A DNA stretch of 64,000 bases from Dyadobacter diqingensis (lineage in GTDB: Bacteria; Bacteroidota; Bacteroidia; Cytophagales; Spirosomataceae): positions 367,601-431,600 of the forward strand of contig NZ_JAMXKF010000005.1 of NCBI RefSeq assembly GCF_024220585.1, given 5' to 3'. Positions within the stretch are counted from its first letter, which is position 1. Every line of letters begins with the position of its first letter. The notes under the pieces were generated by a model. It ran no database searches and was not told the DNA's origin. It saw only the letters and a list, made by a program, of their open reading frames with translations. Shown piece by piece: positions 8,837 to 17,247 of the stretch. A program made the translations under genes and the position numbers.

Positions 8837-9034
8837 CTATTTCGACCAGCTTTCTACTTCGTCTTCCACTTCCTGACGGGTTTTACCCAGTTTTGTCTGA
8901 AGTTTTCCAAGAAGTTCGTCTTCCTTACCTTCTTCATACAAAAGATCATCGTCGGTAAGGTCGGCGTATTGCTGTTTTAATTTACCTTTTAACTCGTTCC
9001 AGTTTCCTTTTACCTGTTGCGTGAAAGCGCTCAT
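8837..9034 (-). CDS. CsbD family stress-response protein
   Basis: 65 residues, the normal size. [28 protein letters not shown] is the CsbD signature, followed by [20 protein letters not shown]. CsbD-like proteins are small, charged, cytoplasmic and usually induced by general stress; their molecular role is unknown. Between start and upstream gene is a hairpin (ACGCTC paired with GAGCGT, about 9063-9084) that would fall in the 5' leader and might affect expression. It is monocistronic with its own terminator. Confidence 0.92.
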   Translation of the reverse strand: MSAFTQQVKGNWNELKGKLKQQYADLTDDDLLYEEGKEDELLGKLQTKLGKTRQEVEDEVESWSK

Positions 9035-9361
9035 ATCTCTGGTTGTTTAAGTTTAACATCTGACGCTCTTTTTTTGCGAGCGTGCTACCAGAATTTATAA
9101 ACAAATTATACCAGTTAAAGCGATTACCAATAACGGACCTGACAGATGTATTATGAACCAGTATTCGGATTCTCATTTTCAAAATGTTGATAATGAGTTA
9201 TTTTGGTTAAAATAAAAAGGTCTGGAAGGGCGAAGGAATTCCACTGCCAGTCATCCTATTTACAGAATTTCCTTTCTTTCAAATCATTACTTTCTGCCGA
9301 ACCTTTTCCCGAAACTGTCCAGTTTACCAACGGTTTTGCTGCAAATAATCCACACCGCTTA

Positions 9362-10633
9362 TCAGGCTTTTGCCAGCAATTTATCCAGGCGAACGATACT
9401 CTGAACCATCGACCGGACCGAATGATAATTCACTTTCCACGAATGGCTCATATGTTTCCAGATCGGTTCGCCCTGACGTGTCAGCAGCGGCAGCCATTCG
9501 CCGACCTGATGATGGATCATTTTGTCAAAAACAAACCGGTGGGTGGCGTCATAGGCTTTTAAATATTTTTCATCCTCATAAATCCGGTAGGCATCCAGCA
9601 TACCGATCAGCACTTCTGCCTGCTGCCAGAATTCTTTTTCACGATCATAAACTTCACCCGCGTGCGAACCCTCTACATAAACACCGCCAAACTCCCAGTC
9701 AATACCGTGTGCGATCGCGTGGTCGAATGATTTTAAAAGCTGTGTCTGGTACTCATCGTAAGACACGCCGGCGATATCCAGCGCATGCATCAACAGCCAG
9801 GCAAACTCAACATTGTGGCCATAACTGGTGTTATCCTCTGCCGAACTTTTTGAACCATCTTCCGAAAAACGGTCCCATCCCCAGATAATGTCAAACTTAA
9901 TTTGTGGAGCAACCGTCCAGTCCGCCCAGAATTGAGGAATGCCGGTTCCATACACCGGATGCATAATTTTATTGATCAGAAGCTGGGTGATCTCCATCAG
10001 TTTCCTGCGGTGTACCTGTTTGCCACTGGCTTCGTACAAAGTGGTAAAAGCCTCCATCAGGTGCATATGTGCGTCCAGAGTTTTTCTGTCGCCACCGGCA
10101 GGGCCAGGTCCTTTCAGTTCCCACGCACGGGTAAACATTTCAAAATAGCCGCCGTAATAGGTATCCGCTCCGTGCACCTGCAATAGGTTGAAAGTTTTTT
10201 CGGCATATTCAAGCCCGATGGGATCGCCAGTTGCCAGTGTGTATTCACTTAAACTGTAAATCGCGAAGCTCAGTCCATAAACTATTTTCTCATCTATTTT
10301 GACGTTTCCCTTGCGGTCCATCAGCCAGTAAAATCCGCCATTTTCTTCATCCCACATTTTGTTGATCAAAAAGTCGACGCCATGTTTGGCGATCGCGGCA
10401 TAGCGGCCTTCGCCATATCCTGCACGATGGGCCGAGGAAAAAGTAAAAACCGTTCGGGTTTGGGCAATCAGTGATTTTTCATCTTCACCGGAATCATGGC
10501 CGGCATTGTCAAAATGGGTAATAAATCCGCCGTTTTCCTTGTCGACACAACGGGTTTCCCAAAAGGGAAGTAATTCTTTGGTAAGGTGCTGGTGGGCTTC
10601 GTCACGATACTGTTTAAGCTGTTCTACATTCAT
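9362..10633 (-). CDS. AGE-family sugar epimerase (N-acylglucosamine or cellobiose 2-epimerase)
   Basis: 423 residues forming an (alpha/alpha)6 barrel. KSLIAQTRTVFTFSSAHR, DAHMHLMEAFTTLYE, TSYGHNVEFAWLL, KEFWQQAEVLIG and WKVNYHSVRS are the conserved active-site blocks; the His in the second, third and last match the general acid/base residues of cellobiose 2-epimerase. The reaction is C2 epimerisation of a glucose, mannose or disaccharide unit. With a Gfo/Idh oxidoreductase 40 bases upstream on the same strand, it probably belongs to a small sugar-processing operon. The exact substrate is uncertain. Confidence 0.88.
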   Translation of the reverse strand: MNVEQLKQYRDEAHQHLTKELLPFWETRCVDKENGGFITHFDNAGHDSGEDEKSLIAQTRTVFTFSSAHRAGYGEGRYAAIAKHGVDFLINKMWDEENGGFYWLMDRKGNVKIDEKIVYGLSFAIYSLSEYTLATGDPIGLEYAEKTFNLLQVHGADTYYGGYFEMFTRAWELKGPGPAGGDRKTLDAHMHLMEAFTTLYEASGKQVHRRKLMEITQLLINKIMHPVYGTGIPQFWADWTVAPQIKFDIIWGWDRFSEDGSKSSAEDNTSYGHNVEFAWLLMHALDIAGVSYDEYQTQLLKSFDHAIAHGIDWEFGGVYVEGSHAGEVYDREKEFWQQAEVLIGMLDAYRIYEDEKYLKAYDATHRFVFDKMIHHQVGEWLPLLTRQGEPIWKHMSHSWKVNYHSVRSMVQSIVRLDKLLAKA

Positions 10634-10673
10634 GTGCGATTAAGTGGTTTTTAGGATTTATATTTTAAAATAA

Positions 10674-11774
10674 TTAGCCGATTTTAACGGTGGTTCCGGT
10701 TTTTGCCGCCTTGTAAATTGCCTCCACAATCCTTATGTCGCGAAGTCCTTCTTCTCCCGGAACGAGTACCGGTTTGTTTTGCATGATCGCCAGTGCGTCT
10801 TCATCCATTTGTTTGGCCTGCTGGTTGTCTATCGGGAAATTAATTTCTCCCAATGTACTGTAACCCTTGTTGCCGCTGTATCCCGAAAACGAATCCATAT
10901 GCAGGGACCCTTTGTCATAATTCACTTTAAGGAAATTGGTGTTAATACCATGACTTCCCGTACAATTCGCCACGGTTCCACCCGGGAACTGCAACTGAAA
11001 ATGGGTGATTTCGTCTGCGTCACTGAAAATTTCGGGCCGGTTTACAACATGCTGCGCTGTTACCGACAAAGGTTCAGCGCCGGCAGCCAGACGGGCACCC
11101 TGCAACGCGTACACACCCATATCATACATGGCTCCGCCACCCATGGCGCGTTTCACTTTCCAGTTTCCGGCACGACTTTCCTTATAACCGGCGGCGCAGG
11201 AAATCAGCTGAACATTTCCAAGCGGTTTTTCTTTGGCCAGACGCATGTACTCCTGCGTATTCGGGTCGTGCTGGCAGCGGTAGCCGATCGACAAACTCCT
11301 TTTGTTATCCTGACAGGCTTTGATCATTTCTTCACATTCCCTGACATTCAGCGCCATCGGTTTTTCGCAAAAAACATGTTTCCCGGCTTTTGCTGCCCGG
11401 ATCACATATTCCTTGTGCATCGAAGGCGGAAGCACTATGTATACTACGTCAATATCCGGGTTATTGGCTATCGAATCGAAATTTTTATAATTATAAATAT
11501 TTTTATCAGGAATATTGTACTTTTTCTTCCAGGTTTCAGCCTTCTCGGGTGTACCCGTAACGATCCCTGCCAGATAGCAGTTTTTGGTCTTTTGCAAGGC
11601 CGGGGCAAGCAAATCTGTGCTGTAATAACCCAGACCTACCAAGGCGACACCCAGGCGCTCTTTGGGTTTGGACAGGGCGAAACTAAACGGTGAAAACAGG
11701 GATGCCGTGAGTATACCCGCGCCGGCAGTCAGGAAATCGCGGCGGGAAAAGGGATTGATGATGTTCGTAGCCAT
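10674..11774 (-). CDS. Tat-exported Gfo/Idh/MocA family oxidoreductase
   Basis: 366 residues. The N-terminus has a twin-arginine signal, SRRDFLTAGAGI, followed by a hydrophobic stretch, which implies export of a folded, cofactor-loaded enzyme. VALVGLGYYSTDLLAPAL is the NAD(P)-binding loop, HVFCEKPMALN the conserved EKP motif, and GAMYDMGVYALQGAR the second domain. It is closest in style to periplasmic glucose-fructose oxidoreductase. It lies 40 bases upstream of the AGE epimerase gene, the same orientation, so co-transcription is likely. The substrate, presumably a sugar, is not defined. Confidence 0.9.
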   Translation of the reverse strand: MATNIINPFSRRDFLTAGAGILTASLFSPFSFALSKPKERLGVALVGLGYYSTDLLAPALQKTKNCYLAGIVTGTPEKAETWKKKYNIPDKNIYNYKNFDSIANNPDIDVVYIVLPPSMHKEYVIRAAKAGKHVFCEKPMALNVRECEEMIKACQDNKRSLSIGYRCQHDPNTQEYMRLAKEKPLGNVQLISCAAGYKESRAGNWKVKRAMGGGAMYDMGVYALQGARLAAGAEPLSVTAQHVVNRPEIFSDADEITHFQLQFPGGTVANCTGSHGINTNFLKVNYDKGSLHMDSFSGYSGNKGYSTLGEINFPIDNQQAKQMDEDALAIMQNKPVLVPGEEGLRDIRIVEAIYKAAKTGTTVKIG

Positions 11775-11936
11775 AGTTTTGATTTTTCTATGTAAGGCAA
11801 GTGGATTTCAGAACTACTTTAAAAGCAGGTAAATCGGAAAGTAAACGATAAAATAGTATCAGATTCGGAAAGATTGATTTGCAAATGCTGACACATACTT
11901 CGTAATTCGCAGATCATTATTAAATAAAGCCGACCC

Positions 11937-13646
11937 ATGAGCAACGACGAAATTGTAGAGATCCTCGAACTTACTGCCAAACTGCTTGAACTTCACGGAG
12001 CTGATCCGTTCAAAGTCAAAAGTTATGGCGTAGCCGGATTTTATCTGGATAAATATAAGGACGGAGAACTGGCTCTGATGTCGCTGGAAGAACTCACCAA
12101 GCTTCAGGGTGTCGGAAAAAGTACTGCGGCGAAAATCGTGGAGATTTCACAGCGGGGAACATTCAAGGAACTGGAAGAACTGCTGGAAAATACGCCGCTC
12201 GGCGTCCTGGAAATGTTTAATATTAAAGGGATCGGTGCTAAAAAGATAGCGGTTTTATGGCGAGAGCTTGGTATCGACAATTTACACGAACTTGAACTGG
12301 CCTGCCAGAGCGGCAAAATTGCAAAAGTAAAAGGCTTTGGAGGCAGCACAGAACAAAAGATTCTTGACTCTCTGGCATTTTTGAAAGATCAGGCCGGAAA
12401 ACTGCGCATGGATAAAGCCCAGGCCATTGCCGAGCTGATAACGGAAGAGTTGAAAAAAATATATGAGCAGGTAGCGATAGCAGGGGAGGTGAGACGTAAG
12501 GCCGAAACTGTGGAGACCATCAGTGTGCTGGTCGGGACGGTCTCTCCGGCTGGTTTGCAGGATTCTCTGAACGGAATTTTATTTCTTCTGAAAGATGAAA
12601 AACGATCGTCGCCTTTTGTATGGCGGGGAAAAGTGCAGGACGTTGCGGTAAATGTCGAAGTGATCGCTGTGGATCCCGAAAATTTTGTGAATGAGTTATT
12701 CCTTGAAACCGCTTCTCAGCAACATTTAGGAACTCCCACGAGCTCTGGCGATTCGTTATGGAGACAAGCGAAGTACGAAGTATTTGCCTCGGAAGAAGCT
12801 ATATATGAAAAAGCCGGACTTCCTTACATTGTACCGGAGATGCGTGAAGGAGCAGGTGAATTTATCTGGTCGGAAAACCATACACCGGATCAACTGGTTA
12901 CCTGGGACGACCTGAGGGGGATTTTACACAATCATAGCACATATTCTGACGGGCAGCATTCACTGGAACAAATGGCTTTGTTTTGCCAGGAACTGGGTTT
13001 TGAATATTTGGGTATAGCAGATCACTCGCAAACGGCTTCTTATGCAAGCGGGCTTAAAGCGGAAGATGTGTTTCGCCAGCACGAAGAAATTGCCCGCCTG
13101 AATGAACGTTTTGCTATGGCCGGACCCGAAAAACCTTTTAAAATCCTCAAAGGAATTGAATCAGATATTTTGGGTGACGGATCGCTGGACTATCCGGATG
13201 AGATATTATCCAGCTTTGATTATGTTGTAGCCTCCGTTCACAGCAACCTGACCATGACCCTGGAAAAAGCAACTGCGCGTTTGTTGAAGGCAATCGAGAA
13301 TCCGTATACGACGATTTTGGGTCACCCGACAGGCCGGCTGTTGTTATCAAGAGAAGGTTATCCGATTGATCACAAGGTGATTATCGATGCCTGTGCAGCG
13401 CATAAAGTGGTTGTGGAAATCAATGCGTCGCCGTGGAGATTGGACCTTGACTGGCGCTGGATTTCCTATTGCATGGAAAAAGGAGTGTTGTTGAGCATCA
13501 ATCCGGATGCGCATAAAAAAGAAGGATATTATGATATGCATTACGGAGTGGCAGTCGCGCGGAAGGGCGGATTAACCAAAGATATGACCTTCAACGCCTT
13601 CACACTGGCTGAAATTGAGGCTTATTTGAAGCTAAGAAGGGAATGA
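11937..13646 (+). CDS. PolX-type protein: degenerate polymerase domain plus intact PHP nuclease domain
   Basis: 569 residues. Residues 1-70 are the 8-kDa domain, and helix-hairpin-helix motifs fall at LQGVGKSTAAKI (about 56-67) and IKGIGAKKI (about 96-104). The palm begins at GEVRR (183-187). The usual GDID aspartates are replaced (T194, S196) and the third is N239, so nucleotidyl transfer should be lost. The C-terminal PHP domain from about 330 keeps HNHSTYSDG, ADHS, GIESDI, ASVHS, GHPTGR and SINPDAHK, the full metal-ligand set, so 3'-5' exonuclease or AP-processing activity is plausible. A role in base-excision repair is inferred. Confidence 0.88.
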   Translation: MSNDEIVEILELTAKLLELHGADPFKVKSYGVAGFYLDKYKDGELALMSLEELTKLQGVGKSTAAKIVEISQRGTFKELEELLENTPLGVLEMFNIKGIGAKKIAVLWRELGIDNLHELELACQSGKIAKVKGFGGSTEQKILDSLAFLKDQAGKLRMDKAQAIAELITEELKKIYEQVAIAGEVRRKAETVETISVLVGTVSPAGLQDSLNGILFLLKDEKRSSPFVWRGKVQDVAVNVEVIAVDPENFVNELFLETASQQHLGTPTSSGDSLWRQAKYEVFASEEAIYEKAGLPYIVPEMREGAGEFIWSENHTPDQLVTWDDLRGILHNHSTYSDGQHSLEQMALFCQELGFEYLGIADHSQTASYASGLKAEDVFRQHEEIARLNERFAMAGPEKPFKILKGIESDILGDGSLDYPDEILSSFDYVVASVHSNLTMTLEKATARLLKAIENPYTTILGHPTGRLLLSREGYPIDHKVIIDACAAHKVVVEINASPWRLDLDWRWISYCMEKGVLLSINPDAHKKEGYYDMHYGVAVARKGGLTKDMTFNAFTLAEIEAYLKLRRE

Positions 13647-13672
13647 TGTAGTAACTGAACAAAAATAATGGA

Positions 13673-14182
13673 ATGAACAGAATTTTAGCTCTCAGCGTTA
13701 TCGTAAGTTTTTTATCGGTTGGTTGTAAAGACAATGAACCTGAAAACCCGGTCAAGGAGACCGAAAAGATCACTTTTAAAGGAATAGTCGAAAGGGACAC
13801 ACGTGGGATTCCGTATACCGAGGACCCGGACGATTGGAAGTTTACCGACAAATGGGTCGAGCAGGAACTGAGCCTTTTTGGTAAGAGCCTGGGTACGAAT
13901 TGTCTGTTGCCCGAGTCTTACGGAATCATCGCTTATCCCAATCCCTGTATTGACAAGGTCTCAATTCACGTCAATAAACCGGATTCGGTGCGGTTGGCGC
14001 TTAGGATTGTTGACCGGAATTTTAAAGTGCTCATGTCCAAAGACTCTCTGTATTCCAAGATAACCATGTTCGATGTGGGTTCCCTGGGTATTCAGGATAC
14101 GGTCCGGGTGTATTATAAATTCATGAACGGCTCATGCGAGTTTCGAGGACATGGTGACGTCGTTATCAAGAAACAATTATAA
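13673..14182 (+). CDS. Uncharacterised lipoprotein
   Basis: 169 residues. MNRILALSVIVSFLSVGC is an SPII signal with the lipid-modified Cys at 18. The rest has no recognised catalytic motif. The segment GIIAYPNPCIDKVSIHVNKPDSV looks like the start of an Ig-like or T9SS-type C-terminal domain (YPNP), but the protein continues differently and two further Cys residues are present. It begins 27 bases after PolX and may be co-transcribed. Function unknown. Confidence 0.7.
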   Translation: MNRILALSVIVSFLSVGCKDNEPENPVKETEKITFKGIVERDTRGIPYTEDPDDWKFTDKWVEQELSLFGKSLGTNCLLPESYGIIAYPNPCIDKVSIHVNKPDSVRLALRIVDRNFKVLMSKDSLYSKITMFDVGSLGIQDTVRVYYKFMNGSCEFRGHGDVVIKKQL

Positions 14183-14198
14183 CCAGAGAGCAGCCAGC

Positions 14199-14239
14199 GT
14201 TCTGTTTTAAATTCGGGAATTTTGTCTTTAAAACAGAAC
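14199..14239. terminator. Bidirectional terminator between convergent genes
   Basis: Stem GTTCTGTTTTAAA (14199-14211) pairs perfectly with TTTAAAACAGAAC (14227-14239) around a 15-base loop. It lies between the lipoprotein gene and the converging S41 protease gene. Confidence 0.8.
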
Positions 14240-14268
14240 ACCGGTTGCCTCACACAGGTGAAGAAGGG

Positions 14269-15714
14269 TTACTTAATTATTTTCAGCGAAGGACTATCCT
14301 TGATCATCCGTTTTTCAGGAATGACATTGTCTTTGAATGGTTCACCGATAAACGATTGAACCGTTTTGGTTGCGGCTAATCTGGTTCCGGTTGGCGCGGG
14401 GATTCCGATCACGTCCAGTGCTTTCCGGAACAAAGTCTCATTTTCGTCGCCAAATGCTTTGTAAGGAATAACGGCGTCTTCGACCTGATAGGTCGGTGTC
14501 ATGCCATTTACAGTCCCGTAATCCGACTGGTTGTTTACATTGGCCGTTTGGCCCAGCATGACATACATTCCCCATTTCCAGCGGTTTTCATCATCGCTGA
14601 CAAGTGACCCGAACAGGTTTTTCCCATACGTATGCTCGCCGATGGTGATTACGTCCATATACGGTCTTAGCCCATTGATCACAAGCTCGCTCGCGGAAGC
14701 GGTACCATTGGAGGTCAGCACAAATACGCGACTGAGACTGGATCCGATATTGTTGGCTTCATCGAGAAATGTATAATTCAGGGCGTTTGTGCCGTATTTA
14801 CTTTGCCAGTAAGAGAGATACTTATCGTTCCACTGCTCTTTGTAAAAAATCTTCGAACTGGAAACGTTTTTCCCTATCAGGGACGCAAGCGTTTCGGCAG
14901 AGCTGATATAACCTCCCGGATTAAACCGCAGATCTAGCACCAGCTCATTCACACCTTTGCTTTTGAAGTTGGCAAATACCTGCCGAAGTTCATTGTCGTA
15001 CTTATCGGCATCGGCTGTTGTGCCTGGTATAAATTGTGTGTAGACCAGGTAACCTATCGTTTTACCATAAGCCGTTTTGGAGATCACGCTTGAAAAAACA
15101 ACAGGATCTTCGCTGATTTCAGCCTTGGTCACTGAAATAGTTTTGGAATTATCGGCCGTCAGTACCGAACCATTTAATACACCCAGGGTAAACGCAGCGG
15201 TTTGATTGCCAAAAAGGCCTGCATAATTACTGGCGGTAAGTTGTGTTCCGTTCACCTTCATGATGATGTCCCCACGCTTTAATCCGGCTGTTTCGGCAGG
15301 ACTTCCTTTTACCACATAACTGAGAAATGCGGCCAGGCTGGTTTTGCTGTCATCGGTGTATGAAAGCGTATAATTAATGCCGAAAATTTTACTAACGCCG
15401 TTAAATTCATTGGTCAGCGCGTCAATATCGTCGGTTATGCTCGAAAAACGATCGGTCGTTGTACGTTGATAAATTAGTTTTTCGAAATAGTCTTTGGGAT
15501 TAAGTTTACTGTCCAGGCTACTCTCCGCAGGCATATTTTTGTACCAAAAATAGGCGTCATTCATTACCTCATATATCCAGCCGTTGACGGTCTGGTAACT
15601 TGTACTGTCGGTAGTTTCTGTTATTGTCGGATCGACATCCTTTTCCTTACAACCTGCCAAATACATGGCAGCCACAATAAACCCAATTCTGCTGAACTTT
15701 TTAAAATTTAACAT
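14269..15714 (-). CDS. S41 family peptidase (C-terminal processing protease-like), lipoprotein
   Basis: 481 residues. The SPII signal ends at LAGCKEK. A PDZ-like segment covers GSPAETAGLKRGDIIMKVNG. The S41 core includes ELVLDLRFNPGGYISSAETLASLIG and SNGTASASELVINGLRP, the latter holding the nucleophilic Ser; a Lys follows in GEHTYGKNLFG, giving the Ser/Lys dyad. It is probably anchored in the outer or inner membrane facing the periplasm and degrades or trims exported proteins. It is transcribed alone, with a terminator right after the stop. Confidence 0.92.
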   Translation of the reverse strand: MLNFKKFSRIGFIVAAMYLAGCKEKDVDPTITETTDSTSYQTVNGWIYEVMNDAYFWYKNMPAESSLDSKLNPKDYFEKLIYQRTTTDRFSSITDDIDALTNEFNGVSKIFGINYTLSYTDDSKTSLAAFLSYVVKGSPAETAGLKRGDIIMKVNGTQLTASNYAGLFGNQTAAFTLGVLNGSVLTADNSKTISVTKAEISEDPVVFSSVISKTAYGKTIGYLVYTQFIPGTTADADKYDNELRQVFANFKSKGVNELVLDLRFNPGGYISSAETLASLIGKNVSSSKIFYKEQWNDKYLSYWQSKYGTNALNYTFLDEANNIGSSLSRVFVLTSNGTASASELVINGLRPYMDVITIGEHTYGKNLFGSLVSDDENRWKWGMYVMLGQTANVNNQSDYGTVNGMTPTYQVEDAVIPYKAFGDENETLFRKALDVIGIPAPTGTRLAATKTVQSFIGEPFKDNVIPEKRMIKDSPSLKIIK

Positions 15715-15945
15715 ATTTAGTCAGATTAAAATTGAGTAAGTTTTCTATGCATAGATTAAAAATAACTTGGAATTCACTGGATGTGCACAATAGATATTAC
15801 GTAGGAATAAAAATAAGTGTGGCGTGACAGGGGAAATTTAATTTTGAGAAGCTTAAAACGCGGCAGCGGGAATAGGAGCCATTGTAAAATATAATTATAA
15901 CCGATTGGTTACAAATAATAACATGGTTGTTATTTTTCCTGATAA

Positions 15946-16197
15946 GTCGTCGATGCGACGGATACAAGCAAGGTGTGGAAAACAGGCAAAAGCGAGTTTA
16001 ACGACAAGATTGAGACTGCGATCTACAAAAGTGAGATTAAGAAAATGGCTGCAAAGGATTATCCCCAGATACGTTTCGCCAACCCGAAGGTCTCTTTTAT
16101 CGACGGGTTGATCTATGACGGAACGATGTCTTTAAACTGGTTTGGCAAACAGATCACGATTGATATGCCTAAAAAGAAGATGATTGTTGGGAAGTAA
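15946..16197 (+). pseudogene. Protein fragment lacking a proper start
   Basis: An open frame of about 83 codons begins just after a TAA at 15943 and ends at 16197. It reads TDTSKVWKTGKSEFNDKIE and ends SLNWFGKQITIDMPKKKMIVGK. There is no ATG; the first possible start is GTG at 15973. The ending resembles the last strands of retropepsin-like aspartyl proteases (xxTIDxPxKKLxV), so it may be the tail of a degraded secreted protein. That similarity is weak. A short hairpin AATAACATGGTTGTTATT lies just upstream. Confidence 0.4.
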
Positions 16198-16236
16198 TGT
16201 CTGTGGCGGGTGATTTGAGGAAGTAGGAGAAGAAAG

Positions 16237-16269
16237 AAAGAAGTCAAGTTTTGAAAACTTGACTTCTTT
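16237..16269. terminator. Terminator at the end of the iol operon, copy B of a repeated palindrome
   Basis: Sixteen-base arms (AAAGAAGTCAAGTTTT and its complement) surround a single central G. The inner 27 bases are the exact reverse complement of the palindrome at 3119-3147. It lies about 40 bases past the iolE stop and converges with the gene fragment on the other strand. Confidence 0.82.
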
Positions 16270-16307
16270 GGACAAACCCTGACATATTGAAAAAAGGAAT
16301 TAAAAGC

Positions 16308-17210
16308 CTAAATATCCGTCAGATTTTTGAAGAATTTTCGTGCAATCATCGCGTATTCCAGCGGATTAGCCACCGCGGGATCCTGCTCAGCTTCCAAAAC
16401 AATCCACCCCTCGTAGTCGCTGTTTTTGATCACTTCAAACAAAGAAGGGAAGTCAATACAACCTTCGCTATCTCCGGGAACGGTGAACACACCCTGTTTG
16501 ACCGCGGTTAAAAAGCTTAGTTTTTCGTCGTGTACACGCTGCAACACATTCGGGCGAATATCTTTCAAGTGAATATGCGCCGTTCTGCCGATGTATTTTT
16601 TCAAAGCCTCTACCGGATCTTCTCCCGCAAAATAGAAATGGCCGCAGTCGTAATTCAGGTAAACATTTTCAGGATCGGTTTCACGCATCAATCGATCCGT
16701 TTCTGCTATTGTCTGAATACAGGTCCCCATGTGATGGTGAAAAGCCAGTTTCATACCCCGCTGACGTGCGATCTTGCCCAGTTCATTAAGGCCATGCGTG
16801 AATGTTTTCCATTCTTCATCAGTATTCAGCATGCCTTTGCCTTCGAAAACCGGGACGGTCATTTGTCCCTGGCAGCTGTTCCCGACCTCGCCGCCGCCAA
16901 TCACTTTGGCACCCATGGTTTCCAGAAAATCCAGCAGTTCCGTAAAACTTTTGATATTTTCCTCTAACGATTTTGTCGTGAGCTCGTAACTATTCCACTG
17001 GTTGCAGATTTGAAGTCCGCGCAGTTCGAGGGCCTTTTTTAGCACATCGGTATTGCGGGGAAATTTGTTGCCAACCTCGCAACCGGTAAAACCGGCCAGC
17101 GCCATTTCGCTGATACACTGTTCAAAGGTATTTTCCCCGCCAAGCTCGGGCATATCGTCGTTGGTCCAGTTGATCGGAGCGACGCCTAATTTTATATTTT
17201 CAAAATTCAT
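16308..17210 (-). CDS. iolE: Myo-inosose-2 dehydratase
   Basis: 300 residues with the sugar-phosphate isomerase/epimerase TIM-barrel fold. LGVAPINWTNDDMPELGG is the characteristic IolE start (family form IGIAPIxWxNDDxP). GGEVGNSCQG, FHHHMGTCIQT, YDCGHFYFAGED and HIHLKDIRP supply the Glu, His and Asp metal ligands. It dehydrates 2-keto-myo-inositol to 3D-trihydroxycyclohexane-1,2-dione. It is the last gene of the leftward iol operon, 37 bases after iolD. Confidence 0.93.
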   Translation of the reverse strand: MNFENIKLGVAPINWTNDDMPELGGENTFEQCISEMALAGFTGCEVGNKFPRNTDVLKKALELRGLQICNQWNSYELTTKSLEENIKSFTELLDFLETMGAKVIGGGEVGNSCQGQMTVPVFEGKGMLNTDEEWKTFTHGLNELGKIARQRGMKLAFHHHMGTCIQTIAETDRLMRETDPENVYLNYDCGHFYFAGEDPVEALKKYIGRTAHIHLKDIRPNVLQRVHDEKLSFLTAVKQGVFTVPGDSEGCIDFPSLFEVIKNSDYEGWIVLEAEQDPAVANPLEYAMIARKFFKNLTDI

Positions 17211-17247
17211 TTTGTTAGATTTTGGGAGTTGTTACGGTGTTGAATGA

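Noticed and set aside
8982..9182. 66-codon minus-strand frame near csbD
   Set aside because: It overlaps the csbD start and leader in another frame, is rich in Arg/Asn with no family pattern, and contains the leader hairpin.
9370..9888. 172-codon plus-strand frame opposite the AGE epimerase
   Set aside because: It is antisense to a complete, well-conserved enzyme and its Arg/Pro/Ser-rich composition is typical of a shadow frame.
10779..11693. 304-codon plus-strand frame opposite the Gfo/Idh gene
   Set aside because: It is long but antisense to a protein with a Tat signal and conserved motifs; it has no domain pattern of its own.
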